Part shown: piece after piece, positions 49,221-57,769 of the stretch | Position numbering within the stretch: position 1 is the stretch's first letter | How the letters are laid out: every line of letters starts with the position of its first letter | Program-made: the position numbers and the translations under genes | Assembly (NCBI GenBank): GCA_028703445.1 | Contig: JAQVMW010000010.1 | Span: 1-62,017, forward strand | Direction: 5' to 3' | DNA length: 62,017 nucleotides | From: Candidatus Peribacteraceae bacterium | GTDB lineage: Bacteria > Patescibacteriota > Gracilibacteria > Peribacterales > Peribacteraceae | Notes under the pieces: model-generated | Told to the model about the DNA's origin: nothing | Seen by the model: only the letters and a program-made list of their open reading frames with translations | The model's database searches: none

Positions 49221-50366
49221 TCACCGTGTTACGCGATCCACCTCGGATTGCACGGTGATCCGCTGCTTCACCAACCCATCCCCCATTTCGCGCATCGAAA
49301 CATAGCCCTGCTTGCGGGCCTGCTGTTCGATGGAAGTTGCTGATTCGTTCGCGAGGATCAGATTCTGGATTTCCGGCGTTGCCTGCAGGAGTTCCGCGAT
49401 GACGGTGCGACCGCCGAAGGATGCACTGTCCGCGGGATCCGCTTTCGCCCCCTCCTCCTGCAGTTCCTTTCTGAGCGTACGCACGAGACGTTGCGCCATC
49501 ACTCCACGCAGCGCCGGAGCGAACGTGTAGGGGCTGACGCCCATGGAGAGCAGGCGCGGAATGGCCTCGATTGCGGAATTGGTATGCAGAGTCGAGAGCA
49601 CGAGGTGACCGGTGAGCGAGGCATCGATGGCCGTCTGCGCCGTCTCAAGGTCGCGGATCTCACCCACGAGAATGACGTTGGGATCGTGGCGCAGAATGGA
49701 GCGCAACCCCGAGGCGAAGGTGTAATCGTGCGAGGCATCCATCTGGCTCTGCACGATGCCGCCGATCTCGTACTCAATCGGGTCCTCCAGCGTGATGATG
49801 TGGCGGTGCGTGCCGATGAGGGTCTTTAGGAGCGCGTAGAGCGTGGTCGTCTTGCCCGAACCCGTGGGACCGGTGATGAGGAAGAGTCCGTTGGCCACCT
49901 TCATCATATCGGACAACTTGCCGGACATCGCATCGGGGAATCCCAGTTCTTTGAGTGCGACGATGCCGCGTTTGGGATCGAGGAAACGCAGCGTGATGGC
50001 CTCGCCGAAGCGCGAAGGAATCGTGGCAACACGAATATTGACCGTTCGACTTCGCTCACGGCCTTCGGCGGTTCCCCCTTGTGTATCTTTCTCTGTGACG
50101 TCGAAGACGAGCTGTCCATCCTGCGGGATATTCGTGATATTCATCTTGAGTTTGGATGCGAACTTCACATGTCGCAAAAAATCCGTGTACACCGCCTGCG
50201 AAATATGCGCGAGCAGCTCCAGCACTCCGTGCAGACGCACCTCAAAGCGGACGAATTCCTTCTCCGGCGAACAGTGCAGGTCCGAAATGCCCTGCGCCAC
50301 GCACTGCTGTTCGAGCGTGTCCAAGAGCGTCTTGCCGTCCATCTGCTCCCATGAATTTGCAGCCAT
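49221..50366 (-). CDS. compact PilB/GspE-type secretion ATPase
   Basis: Drives assembly of type IV pilus-like or type II-like systems. Walker A ITGPTGSGKTTTLYALL (about residues 162-178), Asp box EDPIEYEIGGIVQSQ, Walker B PNVILVGEIRDLETA (about 228-242) and His box GHLVLSTLHTN. The usual C-terminal tetracysteine zinc loop after AQRLVRTLR is missing, as is the N-terminal extension, giving 381 aa. TATAAT lies 6 nt before the ATG. Functional link with the prepilin-headed protein at 46299 is possible. Confidence 0.9.
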   Translation of the reverse strand: MAANSWEQMDGKTLLDTLEQQCVAQGISDLHCSPEKEFVRFEVRLHGVLELLAHISQAVYTDFLRHVKFASKLKMNITNIPQDGQLVFDVTEKDTQGGTAEGRERSRTVNIRVATIPSRFGEAITLRFLDPKRGIVALKELGFPDAMSGKLSDMMKVANGLFLITGPTGSGKTTTLYALLKTLIGTHRHIITLEDPIEYEIGGIVQSQMDASHDYTFASGLRSILRHDPNVILVGEIRDLETAQTAIDASLTGHLVLSTLHTNSAIEAIPRLLSMGVSPYTFAPALRGVMAQRLVRTLRKELQEEGAKADPADSASFGGRTVIAELLQATPEIQNLILANESATSIEQQARKQGYVSMREMGDGLVKQRITVQSEVDRVTR

Positions 50367-50407
50367 CGGTACATTATAGCAGAAATTCGCCTGTTCGGCT
50401 ATCGGTC

Positions 50408-50512
50408 AAAGATGCCGACGATGCCGAGGAGACCGACGATACCGACGAGTCTTCTATTGTCCATTTCCTCGGCATCCTCGGACTCTTCGGTTTCCTCGGC
50501 TTCCTCCCGATT
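50408..50512. repeat. inverted array of GATGCCGA/CCGAGGA words
   Basis: Arm 50408-50448 (GATGCCGACGATGCCGAGGA and further units) pairs with arm 50463-50512 (CTCGGCATCCTCGGACTC and further units); loop about 15 nt. It lies between the divergent pilB-like and PBP genes. Confidence 0.7.
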
Positions 50513-50567
50513 TGTCCATTCCACTCCACTCCACTCAACACGCGGCTCTCCCTATACTGAAGCGCCC

Positions 50568-53096
50568 ATGCACACGTACCGATTACCTTCCGAGAGCCAG
50601 CGCAACCGCACCATCGAGCAGCGGATGCTCATCGTGCATGTGCTGCTCGGACTCGCCGGCCTGATCATCCTGGCACGCCTCTTGGAGCTTCAACTCCTCA
50701 GGGGAGATGAATATCGTTCCTACGCGCAGGCGCAGCACTACGGCGGCGTGGTGCTTCCTGCACGGCGCGGAGAAATTCTCTCGCAGAGCAGCAAGACGAA
50801 TGAGACGAGCATCCTGGCCACCAACACGACCTTGGATCTCCTCTACGTCGATCCCCTCATCGTCGACAATCCGGTGATGGTGGCGGAAAAGCTCGCCGAC
50901 CTCCTGGTCACTCCCGAGGTGCATGCCGCGTGCATCGCCGGGTCCGCGCTCTGCCCGCATGAGCTCACGAATGATTACGCGGCGGCTTTCGATCCCATGG
51001 TGCGCATGGATGCGTTGCTCTCCTCTCCCCTGTTCGAGCCGCTCCCCAATGACCTGCCACCGCCCTTGGCTTCCGATCTTCCCGATTTGACCGAGGTGCG
51101 CAGGCGGTTCGCCCGCTCCATCGAGGAACGCATTGCCGTGAAGCGCGTGACCTTCGTCCCGCTCCTGTACGGGGCGAACAAAGTGCAGATGGCGGCCGTG
51201 GAAGAATTGGGCATTCCCGGCATCAGCGTGCAGCAGGACACGCAGCTGGTCTCTGCGGATCCGGAGCAGGTCAACCAATCCCAGCTCGCAGCGATCGCAC
51301 GCAAGCTCGCAGATCCCCTCGGCAAGGATCCCGTGGTGCTGCGGGATTTACTGCGCTCGAGACCGCTGCGCTACGTTTCCATCATGCGCAAGCTTTCTCC
51401 CTCCGTTTCCCTGCACGTCAAAGAGCTCCTCCAACAATCATCGCAGGAGACACTGGCGCGCAAGAAAGCCGCCGGGTCAGTAGAGGAGGCCGAACGGATC
51501 GCGGATCCCCTCCGGTGCATCGCCCTGATCGCCGAGCACTGGCGCTACTATCCCGACGGGACCGTCGGTTCGCACGTCGTCGGATTCCTGAATCCCACGC
51601 AGGAAGCCCAGTACGGCATCGAGCGCACCTTCGATCCGCAGCTCCGTGGGCAGGAAGGACTGATCTCGACGGTGAGTGACCCCAGCGGCGGGCAGATCCT
51701 CACGGCGGATCAGCGCATCGTCGATCCGAAAGACGGAGACACCATTATCCTGACAATTGACCGTGCCATCCAAAAGGAAGTCGAAACGATCATGGATGCC
51801 GCCGTCAAGAACGCAGATGCCGACAGCGGGCAGGCGATCATTCTGGATCCCGAGACCGGACGCATCCTCGCGATGGTGAATGCCCCGCTCTTTGACTCGA
51901 ACGACTACGGCGCCGTCTTTGAGAAAGTCCCCATGGTCCTCTCACCGGAACAACAGAAACAGATCGTGGTGGAGCTCTATCATCCCGACACGCGCGCTTT
52001 CATCCTCAAGGCGTACGTGGATGATGTCTTCACAGAGGCAGGACGCGTCGCGCTCTCGCCCGAGAAGCAGAAGAAGCTCGCCGAGATTGAAGCGCTCTAC
52101 AACCTGAAGGATATCGTCCGCTACTACCTCTACCTCGGGGAAACGACGCGCATCGAGCTTTTCCCCACCGAGCGACCGGAGGTGTGGCTCAAATTCAAGA
52201 ACGGCATCGGCGTGGGCGCCTACCTGAATCGCTCCGTGCAGGCGGTGTACGAGCCCGGTTCCGTGATGAAACCCGTTACGATGGCCATCGCGATCGACCA
52301 GGGTGAGGTGACACCGAACGACATCTACGATGATTCCGGTCCCGTGAAGGTGGATGAGTACACGATTCAGAACGCGCTCTTCAAGTACTATGGCAAAGTC
52401 ACGCTGACCAACTGCCTGGAGTTCTCCATCAATACCTGCATGACGTCCGTCTCGGCCAAACTGGGCCGCAAGCTCTTCTACAGAGCTTTGGACCGTTTCG
52501 GCTTCGGGCACATCACAGGAGTGGAACTGGAAGACGAACTTCCCGGGGAACTGCGACCGTGGAAAAATTGGAGCAACGCGCTTCTCGCCACCTCTGCCTA
52601 CGGTCAGGGTCTCTCCGCCACTCCACTGCAAATGGTCACGGCCTTCGCGGCGCTCGCCAACAACGGCAAGCTCATGAAGCCCATGGTCATCGATCGCACA
52701 ATCCGGCCGGACGGCACCGTGGAACGGACGCAGCCCAAAGTCATCGACCAGGTCATCACCCCCGAGACCGCGGCGACGATCACGGCCATGTTGGTGAGTT
52801 CGGTCAATAACGGCTACGCCAAGTCCGCCAAGGTGCCGGGGTACCGCATGGCCGGCAAGACCGGCACGAGCCAGATCGCCGGCCCGGGCGGCAAGTACGA
52901 GACCGGCACGGGATCCGTGATCACCTCCTTCGCCGGCTACGCGCCCGCCAACCATCCAAAATTCGTCGTGCTTGTAAAATTCGACCGCCCCAAGGCCCGC
53001 GGCAAGGAGCTCGGCGTGCAATCCGCGGCGCCGGTGTTCAAAGACATCGCGACGTTCCTGTTCCGGTACTACGGGATTCCGCCGGATGAGAAATAA
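50568..53096 (+). CDS. class B penicillin-binding protein (FtsI/PBP2-like) with insertion
   Basis: A peptidoglycan transpeptidase. N-terminal membrane segment (about 22-42), PBP dimerisation domain (ARRGEIL near 66-72), then transpeptidase motifs: SxxK as GSVMK (Ser near 565), SIN near 619-621 and KTGTSQ near 764. About 100 residues (about 450-550) are inserted between NAPLFDSNDYG and NRSVQAVYEPGS, where related PBPs have a few residues. 842 aa is long for the class. TATACT lies 9 nt before the ATG at 50568; the upstream Ser-rich extension is rejected. Confidence 0.93.
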   Translation: MHTYRLPSESQRNRTIEQRMLIVHVLLGLAGLIILARLLELQLLRGDEYRSYAQAQHYGGVVLPARRGEILSQSSKTNETSILATNTTLDLLYVDPLIVDNPVMVAEKLADLLVTPEVHAACIAGSALCPHELTNDYAAAFDPMVRMDALLSSPLFEPLPNDLPPPLASDLPDLTEVRRRFARSIEERIAVKRVTFVPLLYGANKVQMAAVEELGIPGISVQQDTQLVSADPEQVNQSQLAAIARKLADPLGKDPVVLRDLLRSRPLRYVSIMRKLSPSVSLHVKELLQQSSQETLARKKAAGSVEEAERIADPLRCIALIAEHWRYYPDGTVGSHVVGFLNPTQEAQYGIERTFDPQLRGQEGLISTVSDPSGGQILTADQRIVDPKDGDTIILTIDRAIQKEVETIMDAAVKNADADSGQAIILDPETGRILAMVNAPLFDSNDYGAVFEKVPMVLSPEQQKQIVVELYHPDTRAFILKAYVDDVFTEAGRVALSPEKQKKLAEIEALYNLKDIVRYYLYLGETTRIELFPTERPEVWLKFKNGIGVGAYLNRSVQAVYEPGSVMKPVTMAIAIDQGEVTPNDIYDDSGPVKVDEYTIQNALFKYYGKVTLTNCLEFSINTCMTSVSAKLGRKLFYRALDRFGFGHITGVELEDELPGELRPWKNWSNALLATSAYGQGLSATPLQMVTAFAALANNGKLMKPMVIDRTIRPDGTVERTQPKVIDQVITPETAATITAMLVSSVNNGYAKSAKVPGYRMAGKTGTSQIAGPGGKYETGTGSVITSFAGYAPANHPKFVVLVKFDRPKARGKELGVQSAAPVFKDIATFLFRYYGIPPDEK

Positions 53097-53105
53097 AGAA
53101 GAGTA

Positions 53106-54011
53106 TCACAATATTTGTTCCACGATGAGATCGGGTATCTGCTCTCCCGGTGAATCAAGTCGTTCCAACATGACTGTTCGGAGTTTATCCAGAGCTCGTT
53201 TTCTGTGCTTATTGATCGTTGACATACTGACTTTGAACTTTCGTGCAAGCTCGGATCCGGTTTTCGTATTATTTTCGATGAAATCGAACGAGCCGATGAG
53301 GTACTGCACCTCGCACTCAGTAAGAGTGTCTTCCATCAGCTGCACGAGGTATCGGCGTCGCAAATCATTCTGTTCGCGCTCAATTGCAATCACCTGTGGC
53401 CGTCGCACACCATCCATCTTCGATGCTTCCTGATACGCACTCGCCTCAGTATCACGCTCAAGGGCGGCACCGCGAATGGTCATCATTACCTGATCGAAAT
53501 TGCCCTTGTATCCGATTCTTCGCGCCACAGCTTCATCAGAAATCAGTCCGCCCTTCTCCTGCAACTCACGACGGGCGCGGTTCCAACGCTCCGGAAGACC
53601 TCTAGCCCATGCTGGAACAGTAATCATTTTGGTATGGGAGAGAGCTGTAAGCATGAATCGTTCCGCCCAAAAATATGCGTAAGACGAGAAACGCGTTTTA
53701 AACGATGGATCGAAATGCTCCAACGCTTCGAGGAGACCGAGATTTCCTTCCTGAACGAGATCCTCAAAAGGAAGCCCGCGGTCGCAATAATCCAGGGCGA
53801 TGTCGGCGACAAGACGCAGATTTGCGTGAACCAGATCATTCCCTGCACTCCTGTCGCCATTTTTCCATCTTTCGAAAAGAACCAATTCCTCCTCATTCGT
53901 GAGGATAGGAATAGCACGGATATCCCGATAATAGAGATCAATGTCCCCAAGCACGCGTTCACTGCCGGAACGGAATTGCTCTCTGCCATTGACCTGATGG
54001 TGATTTGCCAT
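53106..54011 (-). CDS. RNA polymerase sigma70-family factor, 301 aa
   Basis: Region 1.2 (DIDLYYRDIRAIPILTNEEE, about residues 23-42), region 2 with ANLRLVADIALDYCDRGLPF, DLVQEGNLGLLEALEHFDP and RFSSYAYFWAERFM (about 61-125), region 3 (about 135-180) and region 4 with ELARKFKVSMSTINKHRKRA (about 255-275). The lack of region 1.1 and the length suggest an alternative (group 2/3) sigma. The region 2.4 and 4.2 residues differ from RpoD, so a distinct promoter class is likely. G+C is lower than in neighbours. ATG at 54020 is an alternative start. Confidence 0.9.
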   Translation of the reverse strand: MANHHQVNGREQFRSGSERVLGDIDLYYRDIRAIPILTNEEELVLFERWKNGDRSAGNDLVHANLRLVADIALDYCDRGLPFEDLVQEGNLGLLEALEHFDPSFKTRFSSYAYFWAERFMLTALSHTKMITVPAWARGLPERWNRARRELQEKGGLISDEAVARRIGYKGNFDQVMMTIRGAALERDTEASAYQEASKMDGVRRPQVIAIEREQNDLRRRYLVQLMEDTLTECEVQYLIGSFDFIENNTKTGSELARKFKVSMSTINKHRKRALDKLRTVMLERLDSPGEQIPDLIVEQIL

Positions 54012-54141
54012 GAGGGACAAGTTCTTTACCGAAACTCCCTTCCCCGGTCAAGGGTCTAAGGGGTCACTCTGACTCGTGCTTGTGTTGATTCTCACCGAGG
54101 AAACAACGCACTTTCTCTTGCTGTTTTCTCTTTATATTCGG

Positions 54142-54435
54142 ATGAAACGTGTCCACAATGCCACCGAAATGTCACCTGAACACTTTGAACAACGCAGGAA
54201 AAGGGGCTATGCCCGCTACAACAAAGAAACTGGCGTCCATGCGCTGGCGTACACCCGTGAGTCCGTCACGATCCGACATGTCATTGATCAGAATGTTCCC
54301 GGGGACATCATAGGGCTAGAGACGCGGATCACCCGTCTCGCCTCTCTGCATCCAACGCCCCAAAGGCAAGCTGAACTGCGCATCTTGCGCCAGAGGCTTG
54401 TCGTCATGAAGAAAGTGCGTAGTGAAATCCGGTAG
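54142..54435 (+). CDS. hypothetical protein, 97 aa
   Basis: Basic, mainly helical (EHFEQRRKRGYARYN; ITRLASLHPTPQRQAELRILRQRL). The C-terminal part looks like a small coiled coil. The start at 54142 (MKRVHNATEM) drops a hydrophobic extension that overlaps a promoter-like TATATT. Divergent from the sigma factor gene. No family recognised. Confidence 0.5.
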   Translation: MKRVHNATEMSPEHFEQRRKRGYARYNKETGVHALAYTRESVTIRHVIDQNVPGDIIGLETRITRLASLHPTPQRQAELRILRQRLVVMKKVRSEIR

Positions 54436-54457
54436 TCTCGCCCTTGGTCTATCGGAA

Positions 54458-54817
54458 TCACGATTGTCCTGTCTTCGGCGCCGAATATTCTGCATCAATC
54501 GCCGTCATTCTTTCTCGAAACGCCTCCACATCCTCCCTCGCGCGGTACCACTGCAGCGCCACTCCGAGTCTTCGCAACTTCTCCTGCGGAGACTGATCGC
54601 CATAGATTTCATCGATCCGCGCAAATCCTCTTTCGAATTGCGGGACCAGTTGCCGAAAATGCTGAGGATTGATTCTCTGCTCCTGCAAGATCAGAAGCAC
54701 CAGTGCACGATCGTCGGCAGAGAGAGTAGAAAAGGACTGTGCCGCGTCATCTGGATGGTTTACAAGAGGGAATTCCATTGCAAAATTGGTTATTTCACCG
54801 TTACTGATTTTGCCCAT
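54458..54817 (-). CDS. hypothetical protein, 119 aa
   Basis: Soluble helical protein with LSADDRALVLLILQEQRINP and LRRLGVALQWYRAREDVEAF. No family recognised. It lies 35 nt downstream of glmS on the same strand; a fragment of the dispersed repeat (CGACAGGCTCAGGG, about 54821) sits in the gap. Confidence 0.5.
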   Translation of the reverse strand: MGKISNGEITNFAMEFPLVNHPDDAAQSFSTLSADDRALVLLILQEQRINPQHFRQLVPQFERGFARIDEIYGDQSPQEKLRRLGVALQWYRAREDVEAFRERMTAIDAEYSAPKTGQS

Positions 54818-54852
54818 TCGACAGGCTCAGGGCAAAAAGCGTGGAGCGGAAG

Positions 54853-56625
54853 TCATTTAACTGTGACGCTTTTTGCCAGATTCCGGGGCATATCGGGATC
54901 CTTTCCCCGCTTCACCGCGAGGAAGTACGCCAGCACCTGCACGGGAATGATGTTCACGATGGCCTGCGCCGTGTCGACATCCGGCACTTTGATCCACTCG
55001 TCGAAGACTTCGTGCCGCTCCGGGGCGATGCCAATAATGAAACCGCCGCGCGCCTTGAGCTCGATGGCATTCGAGATGATATCGGTACGCACCTCGTCAT
55101 TCCCCACGAGCGCGATGCAGGGCGTGCCCTTCTCGATCAGGGCGATGGGGCCGTGCTTGAGCTCTCCGCCGGCGAACCCCTCCGCGTGCACGTAGCTCAC
55201 CTCTTGGATCTTGATCGCGCTCTCCAGCGCCATGGGGTAATTCCAGCCCTTGCCGATGATGTAGAGGTCGGAGCTCTCCTGAATGTGCTCGGCGATTGTC
55301 TCGACGAATTCGGTGTAGCGCGGGTTCAGCATGTCGTTGATGGCGGCCGCAGTCTCGAGGAGCCGCGTGCGTCCCTTGGGGAGCTTGTCGATCATGGCGT
55401 AGGCGATGAGCAGCAGGACGGCCATCTGACCTGTGAGTGCTTTCGTCGAAGCCACTGCCCGCTCCGGGCCAGCATTGATGTGCAGCGTGAAATCCGCCTC
55501 ACGCGCAATGGTGGATCCTTCTGCATTCACAATGGCGAGCACCTTCGCCCCCTTTCCCTTGGCGATCTTCATCGCCTCGAGCGTATCCGCCGTCTCGCCG
55601 CTCTGGCTCACGGCGATCAGCAGGCTCTGGGGCTTTAAGAACCGGTGGTACAGCTTGAATTCACTGGCCGGCGCGAAATTGACGTGGTGACCTGCGATGA
55701 CGGAGAAGAAATACTCCGCCGCCATGCACGCCTTGGCCGCCGTGCCGCACCCCACGAGGAACGTGCCCTGCGCCTCACCGATTGCACGGGCGAGCGTCTC
55801 GATCTGTTCGATATCCTGATTCACCGCCCGCGCAATGGACTGCTTCTGCTCCATAATCTCTTTGAGCATGAAGTGCTCGTACTCCCCCTTCTGCGCCTCG
55901 GCATTGGACCAGGTAATGGCAATCTCACGCTTGATGCGCTCCTGCCCTGTCTGCAGATCCGAGAAAAGGATGCTTTGGCCATCCGTCACCACCATCTCGC
56001 CGTCATCGAGGTACTGCACCGTCGTCGTGGCATTCATGAACGCCGGCGTATCGGAGGCGATAAAGTAGCCATCCGCGGCAACCCCGACGATGAGCGGGGA
56101 ACCCGTGCGCGCCGCAACGAGCAGCGGGAAATCTGTGTGCATGACCACGATACCGTAGCGCCCTTCGAACCGGAGACACGCCCGGCGCACGGCCGCGGCA
56201 AAATCCTGTTCGGTCTTCATCTCTTCCTCAATAAGGTGCGGAATGACTTCGGTGTCGGTGGTGGAAACGAACGTGTGTCCTTTGGCCTTCAGATCCTCGC
56301 GCAGCGCCTCGAAGTTCTCAATGATGCCGTTGAGCACCACGACGATTTTGCCGTCACAACTGACATGCGGATGTGCATTCACCTGCGTGACGCCGCCATG
56401 TGTGGCCCAGCGGGTGTGTGCCATGGCAAGCGAGCTTTGTTTCAGAAACTCCTCGGGATTTACCGTACTGATCTTGCCGATATCCTTGCGGATTGCGATG
56501 CCGTCCGCGATCTTGCAGGCCACTCCCCACGAGTCGTATCCGCGGTATTCCAGGCGTTTGAGACCCTCTACAACGAGAAAACCTGCATCCGTCCTCTTGC
56601 CGACATATCCAATGATTCCGCACAT
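54853..56625 (-). CDS. glmS: glutamine-fructose-6-phosphate aminotransferase
   Basis: Makes glucosamine-6-phosphate for peptidoglycan precursors. The start at 56625 places Cys2 (MCGIIGYVG) as the N-terminal nucleophile after Met removal; the upstream 68 codons are word-repeat sequence. Glutaminase part (1-230) with HTRWATHGG and TDTEVIPHLI, then two SIS domains: YFFSVIAGHH, QSGETADTL (Ser of the phosphate loop) and ESAIKIQEVSYVHAEG, ending PRNLAKSVTV as in all GlmS. 590 aa is normal. Confidence 0.97.
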   Translation of the reverse strand: MCGIIGYVGKRTDAGFLVVEGLKRLEYRGYDSWGVACKIADGIAIRKDIGKISTVNPEEFLKQSSLAMAHTRWATHGGVTQVNAHPHVSCDGKIVVVLNGIIENFEALREDLKAKGHTFVSTTDTEVIPHLIEEEMKTEQDFAAAVRRACLRFEGRYGIVVMHTDFPLLVAARTGSPLIVGVAADGYFIASDTPAFMNATTTVQYLDDGEMVVTDGQSILFSDLQTGQERIKREIAITWSNAEAQKGEYEHFMLKEIMEQKQSIARAVNQDIEQIETLARAIGEAQGTFLVGCGTAAKACMAAEYFFSVIAGHHVNFAPASEFKLYHRFLKPQSLLIAVSQSGETADTLEAMKIAKGKGAKVLAIVNAEGSTIAREADFTLHINAGPERAVASTKALTGQMAVLLLIAYAMIDKLPKGRTRLLETAAAINDMLNPRYTEFVETIAEHIQESSDLYIIGKGWNYPMALESAIKIQEVSYVHAEGFAGGELKHGPIALIEKGTPCIALVGNDEVRTDIISNAIELKARGGFIIGIAPERHEVFDEWIKVPDVDTAQAIVNIIPVQVLAYFLAVKRGKDPDMPRNLAKSVTVK

Positions 56626-56651
56626 GTAGGAAATGGCTTGGGAATGGGAAG

Positions 56652-56679
56652 ATTCTATTGATTTACGCCAAAGAGTCAA
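56652..56679 (-). promoter_or_regulatory. glmS promoter
   Basis: Minus strand: TTGACT (56679-56674), 16-bp spacer, TAGAAT (56657-56652), 26 nt before the glmS ATG. No ribozyme-like (glmS riboswitch) core is seen in the short leader. Confidence 0.65.
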
Positions 56680-56685
56680 TGAAAC

Positions 56686-56797
56686 GAGCTTCTTAGCTTG
56701 TTGGTTGATTAGCTGTTTGGCTTGTTGGCTTATTGTGAAGCAAGGGTCTTTTCGGGAAGACCGAACAAGCCAACAACCCAACAACCAAACAAGCTTC
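56686..56797. repeat. inverted array of CTTGTTGG words
   Basis: Arm 56686-56731 (GCTTGTTGGTTGATTAGC, TTGGCTTGTTGGC) pairs imperfectly with arm 56763-56797 (CAAGCCAACAACCCAACAAC). In the loop is a perfect small hairpin GGTCTT-TTCGGG-AAGACC. It lies between divergent glmS and rpsT. Confidence 0.7.
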
Positions 56798-56852
56798 GTA
56801 ATTCCATCTTTTCCTTGCAATTGCCCCATACGATCACTACCCTGACGCAGCT

Positions 56853-57125
56853 ATGCCACTTACGTCTGCAGCCATCAAAGCCATGCGCCAGAGCGCCGCG
56901 AAGCGCGACGCGCGCCGTCCCTTCAAGACGCGCATGAAATCCGTGCTCCGCGATCTGACGGAACTGGCAAAGGCCGGCAAGAAGGAGGAGGCTATAAAAC
57001 TCCTGCCCGTCATCTATAAAGTCGTGGACACGGCTGCCAAGAAACACATCGTCCACTGGAAGAACGCCGCCCACAAGAAGTCTCACGCCGCCTCCCTGGT
57101 CGCCGCGTTAGGGAAGAAAAAGTAA
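56853..57125 (+). CDS. rpsT: 30S ribosomal protein S20
   Basis: 90 aa. Basic, helical, with SAAIKAMRQSAAKRDARRPF, KTRMKSVLRDL and the C-terminal HKKSHAASLVAAL typical of S20, which binds 16S rRNA. TACCCT lies 9 nt before the ATG. The stop overlaps the next start (TAATG), so it is coupled to ruvX. Confidence 0.95.
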   Translation: MPLTSAAIKAMRQSAAKRDARRPFKTRMKSVLRDLTELAKAGKKEEAIKLLPVIYKVVDTAAKKHIVHWKNAAHKKSHAASLVAALGKKK

Positions 57126-57472
57126 TGGCCCGCCTCCTCGCCCTCGATATCGGGACCAAACGCACAGGGGTGGCTTTTCTGGACGAAGACATCTCTATTC
57201 CCCTTCCGCTCGCAACACTCCATCACGAGAACGTCGCTACGCTGCTCTCGCAGCTCTCGACACTCATCGCGGAACGACACATCGATCGTTTGATTGTTGG
57301 ACTGCCTCTTCTGCCCTCCGGTCAGGAAGGGGCACAAGCCAGTCTTGTCCATTCCATCGCCGATCAAATGCAAGCGCTCGGCTGGCCCGTCACCCTGAAG
57401 GATGAGCGCTATACGACGCCCCGTGGCAAATCGGCTGATCCTGATGCTATTGCTGCATTAAATCTCCTTTGA
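57125..57472 (+). CDS. ruvX: Holliday junction resolvase-like protein RuvX (YqgF), compact
   Basis: RNase H-like fold acting in 16S rRNA 5'-end processing and/or as a putative resolvase. LALDIGTKRTGVAF (catalytic Asp), RLIVGLPLLPSG and LKDERYTT are present. The segment between DERYTT and the last Asp motif (DAIAAL) is about 15-20 residues shorter than usual, giving 115 aa. Overlap with rpsT suggests co-expression of ribosome-related genes. Confidence 0.85.
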   Translation: MARLLALDIGTKRTGVAFLDEDISIPLPLATLHHENVATLLSQLSTLIAERHIDRLIVGLPLLPSGQEGAQASLVHSIADQMQALGWPVTLKDERYTTPRGKSADPDAIAALNLL

Positions 57473-57502
57473 AAACGTTATTTCGAAGCATTGAGAAGAT
57501 GT

Positions 57503-57530
57503 TTGACAAGCTCAGAAAATTAACTAAAAT
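57503..57530 (+). promoter_or_regulatory. promoter of sigma4-HARE gene with long leader
   Basis: TTGACA (57503-57508), 16-bp spacer, TAAAAT (57525-57530). The presumed start is at 57770, giving a leader of about 230 nt, much longer than elsewhere in the window. The 57473-57769 gap holds no other gene I can support. Confidence 0.7.
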
Positions 57531-57769
57531 AGCATCCTTTACCTGTTCATTGAACACCACCGTTTTACCGGCAGATCGAAATCGCTCCCAAAGCAGTACG
57601 CAGAGAAATTGCCGCTTGGATGAGCGACGAAAATGACAGGTGACCCATGACGGGAATATTGGACTTTAGACAGACCGAGCAACATCTCGTCTCACTCGTC
57701 CACCCAAACCCTTCCTGCATCTTTTGTCTCTGTCAATGTTATGGTAAAACGAGGGATGTTCTTTCCCCC

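Noticed and set aside
56630-56680. glmS ribozyme-type riboswitch
   Set aside because: The leader inferred from the promoter is under 30 nt, too short for the ribozyme core.
56626-56829. 68-codon N-terminal extension of glmS
   Set aside because: GlmS needs Cys at position 2 after the initiator Met; the extension is translated from CTTGTTGG-type repeat words.
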